NCBI RefSeq assembly: GCF_003935425.1 | Contig: NZ_RHQN01000007.1 | Span: forward strand, 1 to 64,000 | Length of the DNA: 64,000 nucleotides | Direction: 5' to 3' | Source: Pseudomonas sp. v388 | GTDB taxonomy: Bacteria > Pseudomonadota > Gammaproteobacteria > Pseudomonadales > Pseudomonadaceae | In this document: one piece after another, positions 43,670 through 53,227 of the stretch | How the letters are laid out: every line of letters starts with the position of its first letter | Numbering within the stretch: the stretch's first letter is position 1 | The notes under the pieces: model-generated | The model's database searches: none | Told to the model about the DNA's origin: nothing | What the model saw: the letters and a program-made list of their open reading frames with translations, nothing else | Made by a program: the position numbers and the translations under genes

Positions 43670-44910
43670 GGCTGCTCGGTCTCCTGCTGGACGTCACGCA
43701 ACAATTCGGCGAAGTCGCTCAGGGTCTGTTCATCCACCTCGCTGCCGTAGTTGTCCAGCCAGGCACGGCTGAACAGTTCCTGGGGGCTGAGCTGGTCGAG
43801 TTCGATCAGCGCCTGTTCGCCGTCTTCGCCGTCCGCGCCCCCTTTGCCGGCGTATTCGGCGCCGATGCGCACCAGACGCACCGCCTTGCCTTGCAACGCG
43901 GTTTCGATCTGATTGCGCAGGTCCGGTTGCGGCTCGTCCAGCCGCACGCGCACTTCCAGCCAGGGCTGGCGCTCGGGGTCGGCCAGCAGGTCCACGTCCG
44001 GCAGGTCCTTGAGTTGCAGCAACAGTTCGGCCAACGGCGCAGGGCCGAGGCGTTGCAGGTTGACCGCGCGGGGTATCAGGCAGGTGTCGACACTGGTCAG
44101 CTGTTCGCCGTCGCAGTTGATTTCCAGAATCTGGTGTTGATAGCCGATTTCCGAGAAGGACAGCGGGATCGGCGAACCACTGTAGCGGATGCGTTCTTCG
44201 CCGTTGACCCGCTGCGGTTTGTGCAAGTGACCGAGGGCGACGTAGGTGATGCTCGGGCCGAACAGGCTGGCGGGCAGTGCTTCGGCGTTGCCGATGATCA
44301 GACTGCGTTCGGAGTCTTCCGAGACCGAACCGCCGGCCATGTGCGCATGGCTGACGGCGATCAGGGCCTGTCCCGGCTCGCGCTTGAGATTCGCGGCGTC
44401 GATGAGCATTTCATGAACCCGGCCGATACCGCGCAGGTAATCGTCGCCCAGTGCCGCGCCGGTGACCTCGGCAGGGCGCAGGAACGGCAGCGCCAGGCAC
44501 CAGGCGCGAATCTCACCTTGGGCATCGGGCAGCGGCAACAGCAGGCGGTCGACGTTCAGGGTTCCGTCATCCAGCCACAGCACACGCCCCAGCGCGTGGG
44601 TGCGCAGGCGACGCATCAGCGGGGCGGGCAATTCGATTCGTGATCCGGAGTCGTGGTTGCCGGCAATCATCACGATGGTCAGCGACGGCTGCTGCTCATG
44701 GGCGTTGACGATGAAGTCGTAGAGCCGCTCCTGGGCTTTGACCGGCGGGTTGACCGTGTCGAAGATATCGCCGGCGATGAGCAGCGCATCGGGTTGCCGC
44801 TCCGCGAGGCGGGCCAGCAGCCAGGTCAGGAAGCAGGCATGCTCGAAATCCCGCTCCTGACCGTGGAGGTTCTGACCCAGATGCCAGTCGGAGGTGTGAA
44901 ACAGACGCAT
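43666..44910 (-). CDS. sbcD: Exonuclease subunit SbcD
   Basis: SbcD is the Mre11-like manganese nuclease partner of SbcC. The 414-residue protein has the metallophosphoesterase motifs near the start: TSDWHLGQNLHG, IAGDIFDTVNPP, IAGNHDSGSR and, later, VSHAHMAGG and ALGHLHKPQ. It is first in the sbcDC pair. A short REP-like segment (CGCCAGCAAGCTGGCTCC) and about 110 bp separate it from the batD stop; its promoter is presumed there. Confidence 0.95.
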   Translation of the reverse strand: MRLFHTSDWHLGQNLHGQERDFEHACFLTWLLARLAERQPDALLIAGDIFDTVNPPVKAQERLYDFIVNAHEQQPSLTIVMIAGNHDSGSRIELPAPLMRRLRTHALGRVLWLDDGTLNVDRLLLPLPDAQGEIRAWCLALPFLRPAEVTGAALGDDYLRGIGRVHEMLIDAANLKREPGQALIAVSHAHMAGGSVSEDSERSLIIGNAEALPASLFGPSITYVALGHLHKPQRVNGEERIRYSGSPIPLSFSEIGYQHQILEINCDGEQLTSVDTCLIPRAVNLQRLGPAPLAELLLQLKDLPDVDLLADPERQPWLEVRVRLDEPQPDLRNQIETALQGKAVRLVRIGAEYAGKGGADGEDGEQALIELDQLSPQELFSRAWLDNYGSEVDEQTLSDFAELLRDVQQETEQP

Positions 44911-44987
44911 TGGATTACCTTGATAAGAATTAGCCGTTGGAGCGATATCTCTGTGGGGACGACTGTCTTTGGTGTCTGACAGTTAGC

Positions 44988-45012
44988 CATCGCCAGCAAG
45001 CTGGCTCCTATA
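44988..45012. repeat. Degenerate REP-like hairpin
   Basis: CGCCAGCAAGCTGGCTCCTA forms a small hairpin (CCAGC/GCTGG) like the REP core. It separates batD from sbcD. Confidence 0.45.
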
Positions 45013-45024
45013 GGCGAAGAAGCC

Positions 45025-46677
45025 TCACTTCGGATACAACGGCGGCAGGCCGGCGTCGCCGGTCTGGTCTTGAATACGTTCGGCGGCGGGCAGGGTGCGG
45101 ATCGCGCGCCACAGGTCTTCGCCCAGCCAGAGCTGGCCGGTTTCGCTGTACAGCGCTCCATTCAGGCCGTCCAGCGCATCGGACAGCGGTACGAAACGCG
45201 CGGCCATGTCGGCCAGGGTTTCAGGTTGCTGGCGCGCCCAGGCGTCCAGCGCCTGGCGGGTGGCCTGCGGATCGTTGGCCAGGCTCGCACGCTTGAGATC
45301 GTCCAGCACCGTGCGCGGGCTGGGCCCGGCCTGCACCGTTTTCGCCACCGCCGGTTGACCACGGGCGCGCCACCACAGGATCGTGACGACCAGGGTGGTG
45401 AAGGCGAAGAACAGCGTGCTCATCTGCCACGGCCAGACCGGTGGGCCTATGACTGTCAGTCCGTTCTCGCCATCGACCGGGGTGTCCACCGCCAGCCCCG
45501 GATTGCCGCTGACCTGCAGGGTTCGCGCGGCAAGGCTGGTGTGCTCCAGATGGTCTTCGCGGGTGTTCCACCAGGTCACGTCCACGGCAGGCAACTCGAT
45601 GGCGCCGGCCCGATTGGGCACCAGTGCCTCGCGTTCCTCGCGGGTGCCGATCAGGCCGCGCTCGCTGGTCAGGTTGTTCAGTTGCGGCTGGTCCGGATAG
45701 CGGCGCAGGCCGACCACGTCGGTGGCCGGCAAAGGCGGCAGTTGCGACCCGGCCTGGCCTTCGGCCTTGAGCACCAGCGTGCGGGTCAGGGAATCGCCAA
45801 CCTGGCTGTTGCCCGGTTCCGGACTCCAGCTTTCTTCCAGGGTCAGGCTACTGGCCGGCAACCAGGGCACGTTGGCGGGGTAATCCGCCGGCTTGGGCTT
45901 GACCGTCAGCGGCACCTGCGCGGAGTTGACCCGCACCAGCCTGCCCGGTTGCGGCCCGAACGGGTTGGCATTCTGTTGCGGGTTTTCGCCGGGCGTCTGG
46001 ACCAGCGTCGCGGTGAACACCTGCGCCGGGATCACCAGCACACCGCTCTGCTGTGGGTAAATGGCGTAGCGCATTTCGATCACGCCGTGGCGCACACCGT
46101 TGATCAGCTTTTCATAAGTGCGCGAATCGCCGAGTTTTTCGATCCGCGCCTCCGGTATCTGCAACGGCGACATGCTGCTGTCGTCGAACAGCGACACCGA
46201 GTGATAGATGCGCAGGGTCAGCACCGCCTGCGCCTGCACGTAGGTGGACTCGTGATCCAGGGTCGCCTCGATGAACACCGGCGCCAGTTCGGTGCCGGCC
46301 TCCTGGCTGCCGCCCTGGACCACTTGCAGGGTGACCGGCTGGCTCTTGAGTTCGCCCAGCTGCAACGCGGGAATCACCACGCTGCCGGTCTTGCGCGGCA
46401 GCAGGGTGATGATCCAGCGGGTAGTGGCCTCGGTGGCACCGTCCAGCGTGGTCAGCCGGTTGAGCTGGCGCGAGTCGCGGACCTCGAAATCAGCCTCCAG
46501 GGCGCTGAGGTCGGGTTTGCCGAACTGGGTAAAGTCGCTGGTTTCCAGAGTCAGCTCGACGGTCTCGCCGGCGATCAGGCGCGTGCGATCGACGCTGGCG
46601 CTCAGATCGGCCGCCTGGCTCGTCAGGGTGAGCAGCGCCAGCAGCAGACCGCTCATGAAGGTGTACACGCGACTCAT
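45025..46677 (-). CDS. batD: BatD family protein
   Basis: A 550-residue exported membrane protein with a signal peptide (MSRVYTFMSGLLLALLTLTSQAA), Ig-like periplasmic domains (SASVDRTRLIAGETVELTLE, VTLQVVQGGSQEAGTELAPVFIEA) and one membrane helix near residue 430 (MSTLFFAFTTLVVTILWW), then a cytoplasmic tail. It matches BatD (oxygen tolerance, DUF7939). It is last in the moxR-bat operon, its start overlapping batB by 4 bp. The Bat proteins are thought to form a membrane complex served by MoxR; the target is not known. Confidence 0.9.
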   Translation of the reverse strand: MSRVYTFMSGLLLALLTLTSQAADLSASVDRTRLIAGETVELTLETSDFTQFGKPDLSALEADFEVRDSRQLNRLTTLDGATEATTRWIITLLPRKTGSVVIPALQLGELKSQPVTLQVVQGGSQEAGTELAPVFIEATLDHESTYVQAQAVLTLRIYHSVSLFDDSSMSPLQIPEARIEKLGDSRTYEKLINGVRHGVIEMRYAIYPQQSGVLVIPAQVFTATLVQTPGENPQQNANPFGPQPGRLVRVNSAQVPLTVKPKPADYPANVPWLPASSLTLEESWSPEPGNSQVGDSLTRTLVLKAEGQAGSQLPPLPATDVVGLRRYPDQPQLNNLTSERGLIGTREEREALVPNRAGAIELPAVDVTWWNTREDHLEHTSLAARTLQVSGNPGLAVDTPVDGENGLTVIGPPVWPWQMSTLFFAFTTLVVTILWWRARGQPAVAKTVQAGPSPRTVLDDLKRASLANDPQATRQALDAWARQQPETLADMAARFVPLSDALDGLNGALYSETGQLWLGEDLWRAIRTLPAAERIQDQTGDAGLPPLYPK

Positions 46678-48398
46678 CGGGTCTTTTCCTGATGTTGCTG
46701 TTCATAGCGGAATTTACGCCGCAGCAGTTCACCCGGATCGTCCGGGATCTTCCTCAGCCATTGCTCCAGTTCCTGGCGCCGCTCGCCGGTCAGTTGGCTG
46801 TCGGCGGGCCGGATCGGCGGGCGAGTGGTCAGCTCGTCGTCCAGGGACGAGCCGCTGGCGGCCTGACCGGTGGAATCGGGTGGCGGGCTTTCGCTGGCGC
46901 TTTGCTCGCCCGGCTCGGAGGCCTGTTCATCGCCCTCGGATGAAGAGTGTGCCTGACTCTGCTGCGACTCACCGGACTCACCGCCTTCATCCGCGGCGTC
47001 GTCAGTTGCCGGCTCGGGCTCCTGGTCTTCCTCGTCGCGCGTCTGTTCACGCAGGCTCTGGACCAGTTCGCGATTGTACTGTGCCGCGGGGAAATCCGGC
47101 TGGCGTTCCAGCGCCTGATCGAAGGCATCCAGCGCCGCGTCCAGTTCGCCGCCACGGGCCAGGGCGGTGGCGCGATTGTAATGGTCGGCGGCGCTGTCGC
47201 CTTCGGCGAAGCGTTGGGCGGCGCCGGCGTAGTCGCCGGCTTCAAAGAGTGCGATGCCTTTCCAGCGCGGATCTTCGAAACGCTGTGCCGCTTCGGCCGG
47301 ACGGCGTTGCTCCAGCAGGCGCTGGCCTTGCTGATCGGGGCGCAGCCACAGGTCCTGTAGCTCGAACGCCTGGCTGGGTTGCGGAACCATGAACAGCAGC
47401 GGCAGGCAGAACAGCCATCCACGACGGCCCGCGCAGGCGGCAAGCAGCAACAACGGCAGGAGCAGCCAGTGGCCCTGATCGGCCCAGGTATCCAGTTGCA
47501 CGACTTGGCCGTCGTTGCGCACCTGCGGCGGGCGCGCCAGCAGGCCGAGGCTGCGCAGGTCATCGTCGTCGGCACTGGCCTGGCGATACGCGGCGCCGAT
47601 CTGCTCGGCAAAGTCATTGAGGCTGGCGCTGTCCAGACGCGGCACCAGAATCGCGCCCTGGTCGTCCTTGAGCAGGCTGCCGTCTTCTCGGGTCACCGGC
47701 GCGCCTTCGGCGGTGCCGATGCCCAGAATCCGCAATGGCGGTGTGTCGCCCCGCAACAACTGGCGGATGCCCTGGCGTTCCTGCTCGTTGAGCGCCGAGC
47801 CGATCAACAGGATTCGGCCCTGGCCGAGGTCGGCCTGCCGGAGCAGGTCCAGCGCCTTGCCGACCGCCAGATCGGCACGCTGCCCGGCCTGCGGCATGAT
47901 CGACGGCTTGATGGCCTCCAGCAGGTTATGACTGGTGACCAGGTCGTCGGACAGCGGCACCAGCGTATGGGCGCTGCCGGCGTAGACAATGATCGCGGTT
48001 TGCGAGTCGCTGCGCAGACGCAGCAGGTCCACAAGCTTGCGCCGCGCCTGTTCCAGCCTGGTGGGCGGCGTGTCGGTCGCCAGCATCTGCGGCGTCAGTT
48101 CCAGCAGCACCACCAGCGGATCGACCGGTTTCTGGCTCACTTGCTCGACCCGCTGCCAGCTGGGGCCGAGCAATGCCAGCAGGGCCAGCGCCCAGGCCAG
48201 GCCCAGCGCGATCCAGGGCAATTTGCCGTTGCTGCCCTTGCCGCCGTCGAGCAGCACCGAATGGAAGGCGGGCGGCAGGATCAACTGCCAGCGGCCGGTG
48301 CGTCTCTGCCGATGCCAAAGGCGCCAGAGCAGCAGCGCCAGCAGTGGCACGATCAGCAGCCACCAGGGGCGGAACCAGTGCGGCCAGAGCGCGATCAT
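46674..48398 (-). CDS. batB: BatB-like VWA and TPR membrane protein
   Basis: The 574-residue protein has two N-terminal helices (WWLLIVPLLALLLW, LPWIALGLAWALALLALLG), a von Willebrand A-like domain, two helices near residue 310-345, TPR-like repeats (DSAADHYNRATALARGGELDAALDAFDQAL) and an acidic Glu/Ser-rich tail of about 100 residues. The metal site usually D-x-S-x-S reads LLELTPQM here, so metal binding by this domain is doubtful. The start at 48398 overlaps batA by 4 bp. It combines features of BatB (VWA) and BatC (TPR). Confidence 0.88.
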   Translation of the reverse strand: MIALWPHWFRPWWLLIVPLLALLLWRLWHRQRRTGRWQLILPPAFHSVLLDGGKGSNGKLPWIALGLAWALALLALLGPSWQRVEQVSQKPVDPLVVLLELTPQMLATDTPPTRLEQARRKLVDLLRLRSDSQTAIIVYAGSAHTLVPLSDDLVTSHNLLEAIKPSIMPQAGQRADLAVGKALDLLRQADLGQGRILLIGSALNEQERQGIRQLLRGDTPPLRILGIGTAEGAPVTREDGSLLKDDQGAILVPRLDSASLNDFAEQIGAAYRQASADDDDLRSLGLLARPPQVRNDGQVVQLDTWADQGHWLLLPLLLLAACAGRRGWLFCLPLLFMVPQPSQAFELQDLWLRPDQQGQRLLEQRRPAEAAQRFEDPRWKGIALFEAGDYAGAAQRFAEGDSAADHYNRATALARGGELDAALDAFDQALERQPDFPAAQYNRELVQSLREQTRDEEDQEPEPATDDAADEGGESGESQQSQAHSSSEGDEQASEPGEQSASESPPPDSTGQAASGSSLDDELTTRPPIRPADSQLTGERRQELEQWLRKIPDDPGELLRRKFRYEQQHQEKTR

Positions 48399-49453
48399 TT
48401 CGGCCTCCGCAGGCGTTCCAGCGACGCACGCCAGGGCAGCGCGCGCATGCGGGCGAGCAGGCGTTGCGTGGCATGGTTGGGCCACAGATCGCGCAGTACC
48501 AGCATCAGGCTCAGCAACAAGGCCGCCGACAGCGGCGCATGGTAAAGCGCAATTGCCGGGCGGGCCTGGGTCGGCTGTTGCGCCACCGGCTCCAGGGCAT
48601 CGAGGGTCTTGCGGATCTGCTCCAGCTGATCGCCATCGCGCGCGCGGAAATAGCGGCCTGCGCTCAGTTCGGCGATCTGCTTGAGTGTCGGTTCGTCCAG
48701 ATCCAGGCTGGGATTGAGGCCGAGCAAGGCTTGCAGGCCACTGTCCGCCGGGTCGGCGCCAATGCCGATGGGGTAGATGCGCACGCCTTCCTCGGCGGCC
48801 AGCCGGGCGGCGGTAATCGGATCGATCTGCCCGCCGTTGTTGGCGCCGTCGGTGACCAGTACCAGCACCCGGCTGTGGGCCGGCCGCAGACGCAGGCGTT
48901 TGAGGGCCAGCCCGATGGCATCGCCGATGGCGGAGTTCTTGCCGGCAATGCCGATCCGCGCTTCATCCAGCCACACCCGCACGGTGCGCCGATCGAATGT
49001 CAACGGAGCCTGGACGAATGCCTGGCTGCCGAACAGGATCAGCCCGACGCGATCACCCTCGCGGCCTTCCAGAAAATCCCCCAGCAGGTGCTGGACCAGC
49101 ACCAGTCGGCTGACCTCATCGTTCTTCCACTGCATGTCCGGGTAGTCCATGGAACCGGAGACGTCCACGGCCACCAGCAAATCGCGGCCGCTGGCGGCGA
49201 CCGGCAACGGCTCACCGAGCCATTGCGGGCGGGCGGCGGCGAACAGCAGCAACAGCCAGATCAGCAGCAACGGTGCGCGCTGGCGCCAGGCCGGCAAATG
49301 CCCTCTGGCCCGACGCCCGCTCAGCCCTTCGAGCTCATTGAGGAAACTGACCTTGAGCGCGGCTTCGCCCGTGTCGGCGGCAGGCAGCACCAGGCGCATG
49401 ATCCACGGCAGCGGCAGCAGCGCGAACACCCAGGGCCAGACGAATTCAAACAT
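48395..49453 (-). CDS. batA: BatA-like VWA domain protein
   Basis: A 352-residue protein with two N-terminal membrane helices, a VWA domain with an intact metal site DVSGSMDYPD, TDGANNGGQ and GLILFGSQAFVQAPLT, and a C-terminal helix (ALYHAPLSAALLLSLMLVL). It overlaps DUF4381 by 8 bp at its start and batB by 4 bp at its end. It is the metal-competent VWA partner in the Bat complex. Confidence 0.9.
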   Translation of the reverse strand: MFEFVWPWVFALLPLPWIMRLVLPAADTGEAALKVSFLNELEGLSGRRARGHLPAWRQRAPLLLIWLLLLFAAARPQWLGEPLPVAASGRDLLVAVDVSGSMDYPDMQWKNDEVSRLVLVQHLLGDFLEGREGDRVGLILFGSQAFVQAPLTFDRRTVRVWLDEARIGIAGKNSAIGDAIGLALKRLRLRPAHSRVLVLVTDGANNGGQIDPITAARLAAEEGVRIYPIGIGADPADSGLQALLGLNPSLDLDEPTLKQIAELSAGRYFRARDGDQLEQIRKTLDALEPVAQQPTQARPAIALYHAPLSAALLLSLMLVLRDLWPNHATQRLLARMRALPWRASLERLRRPK

Positions 49454-49943
49454 GCTTGCGAATCCAGGTGTCGACCGCCTGGGTCAGGCCGGTGATCGCC
49501 TTGTCGTCCAGCTTGCATTCGGGTTTGTAGGCGCCTTCGACGAGGATCATCCAGCGGGTCAGGCCGGCGGCCGGACAGCGGTTGTCGAGAAATGCCAGCC
49601 ACTTGCGGCCGTTGAGCGTATGGCTCTGGCTGTGGGGATAATGGTTGCGGCACAGGCGCTTGAGCAACCCATTGATCTGTTGCAGCCAGGCCCCGGCTGG
49701 CGCACCGTCGTAGGGCTTGGGCAGGCTGGCGAGTTCGGCCAGGGCCGCGACGCGTACCGGGTCCAGAGGTTGTTCGTCGCGGCGCTGCCGGACCTTGACC
49801 ACCGGCAGCGCACCGCGGAACCGCCAGATGGCCCAGGCCAGCAGCGGGATCAGCAACAACAGCAACCACCAGCCCGGCGCGAGCGGCCACCATTGCACCG
49901 GCGCGGGTCTGATCAGCGGTTGCAATTGATCGAGCGGGTTCAT
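49446..49943 (-). CDS. DUF4381 family membrane protein
   Basis: The 165-residue protein has one membrane helix near the start (WWLLLLLIPLLAWAIWRF) preceded by DQLQPLIRPAPVQWWPLAPGWW, typical of DUF4381, then a basic cytoplasmic domain (QRRDEQPLDPVRVAALAELASLPKP). It lies between the DUF58 and batA genes with overlaps on both sides. Its role in the complex is unknown. Confidence 0.85.
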   Translation of the reverse strand: MNPLDQLQPLIRPAPVQWWPLAPGWWLLLLLIPLLAWAIWRFRGALPVVKVRQRRDEQPLDPVRVAALAELASLPKPYDGAPAGAWLQQINGLLKRLCRNHYPHSQSHTLNGRKWLAFLDNRCPAAGLTRWMILVEGAYKPECKLDDKAITGLTQAVDTWIRKHV

Positions 49944-50884
49944 TTGGGTTTTACCGGGCGCTGGGCATTAAGGTAGTCACGCAACTGCTCGACCAGGCCT
50001 TGCTGGGTATCAAGTGGCATCAACAGCACCCGCAGCTTTTGCGCCAGCAACTCCCAGCGTGCGCTGCGCGCTTCGCCCTGGGCGCGGTACTGGCGGCGCA
50101 GCTCGGGGTCCAGGGTGTCTAGCTCCAGTTCTGCGCCGCGCTCGGCGAACCGCAGCAGGCCGGCGGCGGGCAGGGCGCGGTCCAGCGGATCGGACAACGG
50201 CAGCAGCAACAGGTCGCAGTGCTTGGAGAGCAGGGCCAGCTGCTGCTCGGCCCCGTCGCTCAATGCTCGCTCGTCGCACAACACGATCACCAGGCTGCCG
50301 GGGCGCAGCACTTCCCGGGCACGCCGCAGTGCGGTGCCGAACGCGTCACGTTCGGCCGGAATTTCCGTGTTCAGCGACTGGTTGACCCGCACCAGCCGGT
50401 TGAGCAGTTGCAGCAGGCTTTGTTTACTGCGTCGCGGTTTGATCTCGTAATGCTCGTTGTCGCCGAATACCAGACCGCCGACCCGGTCGTTATGCTCCAG
50501 TGCCGCCCAGCCGATCAGTGCCGCGGCCTGGGCAGCGAGCACCGACTTGAACGTCTGGCCGGAGCCGAAGAACAAGCGGCGGCTCTGCTCCACCAGGATG
50601 AAGATCGGCCGTTCGCGTTCTTCATGGAACAGCTTGGTGTGCGGTTCCTGGGTGCGCGCGGTCACCCGCCAATCGATGCTGCGCACGTCGTCGCCGGCCT
50701 GATAGACCCGCACCTGATCGAAATCCACGCCGCGGCCGCGCAGTTTGGAGTGGTGCAGGCCGATCAGGGAACTGCGCCGGCCGGGCGACGAGAACAGCTG
50801 CACTTCGCGGACGCGATGGCGCATCTCGATCAGCTCGGTGAGGCTGACCCGAATGCCTGGCTGTGAGATCAGGTAGGGTTGCAT
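49940..50884 (-). CDS. DUF58 domain protein
   Basis: This 314-residue protein carries the DUF58 signature in GRGVDFDQVRVYQAGDDVRSIDWRVTART and a VWA-like fold (ERPIFILVEQSRRLFFGSG, where the metal-site Asp is Glu). The start MQPYLISQPGI is preferred over an upstream one because it lies 4 bp after the moxR stop. DUF58 proteins accompany MoxR ATPases and may link them to the membrane VWA proteins. Confidence 0.88.
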   Translation of the reverse strand: MQPYLISQPGIRVSLTELIEMRHRVREVQLFSSPGRRSSLIGLHHSKLRGRGVDFDQVRVYQAGDDVRSIDWRVTARTQEPHTKLFHEERERPIFILVEQSRRLFFGSGQTFKSVLAAQAAALIGWAALEHNDRVGGLVFGDNEHYEIKPRRSKQSLLQLLNRLVRVNQSLNTEIPAERDAFGTALRRAREVLRPGSLVIVLCDERALSDGAEQQLALLSKHCDLLLLPLSDPLDRALPAAGLLRFAERGAELELDTLDPELRRQYRAQGEARSARWELLAQKLRVLLMPLDTQQGLVEQLRDYLNAQRPVKPK

Positions 50885-50888
50885 GGCG

Positions 50889-51848
50889 TCAGGCGACGGC
50901 GACGACGTCGAGGATGCGCTGGATGACACGGTCCTGGTCGACGCCGGCCGCCTCGGCCTCGAACGACAGGATGATCCGGTGCCGCAGGACGTCGAACAGC
51001 ACCGCCTGGATATCTTCCGGGCTGACGAAATCGCGCCCCGCCAGCCAGGCGTGGGCCCGGGCGCAGCGGTCCAGGGATATGGAGCCCCGTGGGCTGGCGC
51101 CGTAACCGATCCATTCGGCCAGCTCGGGATCGAACTTGGCCGGCGTGCGGGTGGCCATGACCAGCTGCACCAGGTATTCCTCCACCGCGTCGGCCATGTA
51201 CAGGCCGAGGATTTCCTTGCGTGCGGCGAAGATCGCCTGCTGGCTGACGCGGCGCTCCGGCTTGGTTTCGCCGTTGAGGGCTTCGCCTCGGGCTTGCTGG
51301 AGGATCTTGCGTTCGACGGCGGCGTCCGGGAAACCGATCTTGACGTGCATCAGGAACCGGTCCAGCTGCGCTTCGGGCAGCGGATACGTACCTTCCTGCT
51401 CGATCGGATTCTGGGTCGCCATGACCAGAAACAGCGGTGAAAGGTCGTAGGTGCTGCGCCCGACACTCACCTGGCGCTCGGCCATGGCTTCGAGCAAGGC
51501 CGACTGAACCTTGGCCGGGGCACGGTTGATTTCGTCGGCTAAAACCAGGTTGTGGAAAATCGGACCTTGCTGGAACACGAAGCTGCCGGTTTCCGGACGA
51601 TAGATTTCAGTACCGGTGATGTCGGCGGGCAGCAGGTCGGGCGTGAACTGGATGCGGTGGAACTGCGCCTCGATGCCTTCGGCCAGTTCCTTGATGGCCT
51701 TGGTCTTGGCCAGCCCCGGAGCGCCTTCGACCAGCATGTGGCCGTCGGCGAGCAGCGCGATCAGCAAGCGATCGATCAGTTTTTCCTGGCCGAGGATTTG
51801 CGTTGAAAGAAATGTTCGCAGCGCGATCAACGCTTCACGATGTTCCAT
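50889..51848 (-). CDS. MoxR family AAA+ ATPase
   Basis: A 319-residue AAA+ ATPase with Walker A EGAPGLAKTKA (about 38-46), Walker B VLADEINRAPAKVQSALLEAM, sensor I MATQNPIEQEGTYPLPEAQLDRF and an arginine-rich C-terminal lid (GASPRGSISLDRCARAHA). MoxR proteins remodel partner proteins, often VWA-containing complexes. It heads the operon moxR-DUF58-DUF4381-batA-batB-batD, whose genes overlap or nearly touch. The 234 bp upstream must hold the promoter; none is obvious. Confidence 0.93.
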   Translation of the reverse strand: MEHREALIALRTFLSTQILGQEKLIDRLLIALLADGHMLVEGAPGLAKTKAIKELAEGIEAQFHRIQFTPDLLPADITGTEIYRPETGSFVFQQGPIFHNLVLADEINRAPAKVQSALLEAMAERQVSVGRSTYDLSPLFLVMATQNPIEQEGTYPLPEAQLDRFLMHVKIGFPDAAVERKILQQARGEALNGETKPERRVSQQAIFAARKEILGLYMADAVEEYLVQLVMATRTPAKFDPELAEWIGYGASPRGSISLDRCARAHAWLAGRDFVSPEDIQAVLFDVLRHRIILSFEAEAAGVDQDRVIQRILDVVAVA

Positions 51849-52082
51849 CGGTAACGGTTCCTGGCAAGGTAATCAGCTGTGTCAGATGACAGTCAGGCTG
51901 GGGGCGATACTTTAATCCATCCCGGTACGATCGACTAACGACTACGGGCTTTTTTGTGGGATTTCAGGACCTGTACCGCTGTTTTTTAAGAATTGTCTGA
52001 CAAGCTTTGTAGATCGCCTGTAGGAAGTCTCGCCCGGCGCCGTCATCGCAGGCGATGTTCGGCACCGCATGCGCATGGCGAT

Positions 52083-52829
52083 CTACAGTCGGTAGAACTT
52101 TGCCGCGTTGTCCCACAGGGCACGTTTCGCACCCGTTTCACCCAGGGCCTCGATGAGCAGAACGATATCCTGAGGCCGGAAGGGGCGAGGCGCGCGGGTC
52201 GAAGGCAGGTCGGTGCCAAACATCAGCGCAGCGGGATTGGCCGCTTGAATGTTGCGCAACGTCTCGGCAATGGGGAAGTCCACCCGGCCAAAGCCGCAGG
52301 CCTTGATCCGCGCACCGTGCTCGGCAAGACGCAGCAGGGCAGGCAGGCCCTCGGCGCTCAGGCCCAAATGGTCGATGCTGATGGCCGGCAGGTCACGCAG
52401 GCGCTGTTCGATATCCGTCAGCTCCCGTGAGTCGACATACAGCTCCGAATGCCAGCCGACCCGTTCGTGCACGCGTCGGGCCAGGGTTTCCAGCTGATCC
52501 AGCTGTTCGGAGCCGCCGCGCCGGAGGTTGAAGCGCAGTGCCCTGACGCCGAAACCATTGAGGGTGTCGAGTTCGGCATCGGTAACGGTGGCGGGCAGCT
52601 GGGTCACGCCGACGAAGCCCGGCCCCAGCTGGCGCAGCGCGTTGAGCAGGTAGCCCTGGTCGAACCCCTGAAACGAGCCGGACACCACCGCGCCGCCGAC
52701 GATGCCCAGCGGGGTGACTTGTGCGAGGTAGTCGACCACCGGTAACGGCTCGGGCAGGTAGCCGTCGTTGGCCTTGAGCGGAAAGCGCGGGTCGATGATG
52801 TGGCAATGCGCATCGAAGATGGAAATCAT
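52083..52829 (-). CDS. Amidohydrolase family protein (TIM-barrel metal hydrolase)
   Basis: The 248-residue protein is of the amidohydrolase-2 type. It opens with FDAHCHIIDPRFPL (H-x-H metal site), has ALRFNLRRGG, WHSELYVDS, ISIDHLGL (metal His), and MFGTDLPSTR (Asp), and closes with KRALWDNAAKFYRL, as in 2-pyrone-4,6-dicarboxylate lactonase and related decarboxylases or lactonases. The substrate is not known. It stands alone, with an AGGAGG ribosome binding site. Confidence 0.83.
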   Translation of the reverse strand: MISIFDAHCHIIDPRFPLKANDGYLPEPLPVVDYLAQVTPLGIVGGAVVSGSFQGFDQGYLLNALRQLGPGFVGVTQLPATVTDAELDTLNGFGVRALRFNLRRGGSEQLDQLETLARRVHERVGWHSELYVDSRELTDIEQRLRDLPAISIDHLGLSAEGLPALLRLAEHGARIKACGFGRVDFPIAETLRNIQAANPAALMFGTDLPSTRAPRPFRPQDIVLLIEALGETGAKRALWDNAAKFYRL

Positions 52830-52870
52830 GGGAGCCTCCTGGGTGCGAGCGCTCAGTCTATACGCGCGGC

Positions 52871-53227
52871 TCAGTTGATCTCACAGACATATGTACCGAC
52901 ATTGTCGAGAATGATCCGCAGCGTTTCCTGGAGTTCAGCCCACTCGCCCGGATCGGTGCCATGCACAATCTCGTACCGGGTATCGCCACCCAGGGCTTCT
53001 GCATCTTCGGCCGAGATTTCCACCACCAGTTGCGTGGCGCTCAAGGTCACCTTCAGGCTCGTGACATACACCGTGTCGTCGCACACCGTGATCTCGACTT
53101 CGTCTTCATCCGGAAAACGCGCCAGGGAAAACAGCTCGTGATTCTCGTCATGGCAGCACAGCAACGCCATGTCGTCGTTCTCGTCGTCGCAAGGATTGGC
53201 GAGCAGAAGCGCGGTCTTGATTTGCAT
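52871..53227 (-). CDS. Acidic hypothetical protein, 118 residues
   Basis: Starts MQIKTALLLANPCDDENDDMALLCC. Very acidic (DEDEVEITVCDD, ISAEDAEALGGD) with six Cys spread through it, no signal peptide and no membrane segment. AGGAAA lies before the ATG. The regular strands suggest a small alpha/beta fold. I recall similar proteins in other pseudomonads next to gdhB but know of no function. Confidence 0.7.
   Translation of the reverse strand: MQIKTALLLANPCDDENDDMALLCCHDENHELFSLARFPDEDEVEITVCDDTVYVTSLKVTLSATQLVVEISAEDAEALGGDTRYEIVHGTDPGEWAELQETLRIILDNVGTYVCEIN

Noticed and set aside
41219-43750. An 843-codon plus-strand frame opposite sbcC
   Set aside because: Arises from CAG/CTG-rich coiled-coil coding in sbcC; no domain is recognisable in its translation.
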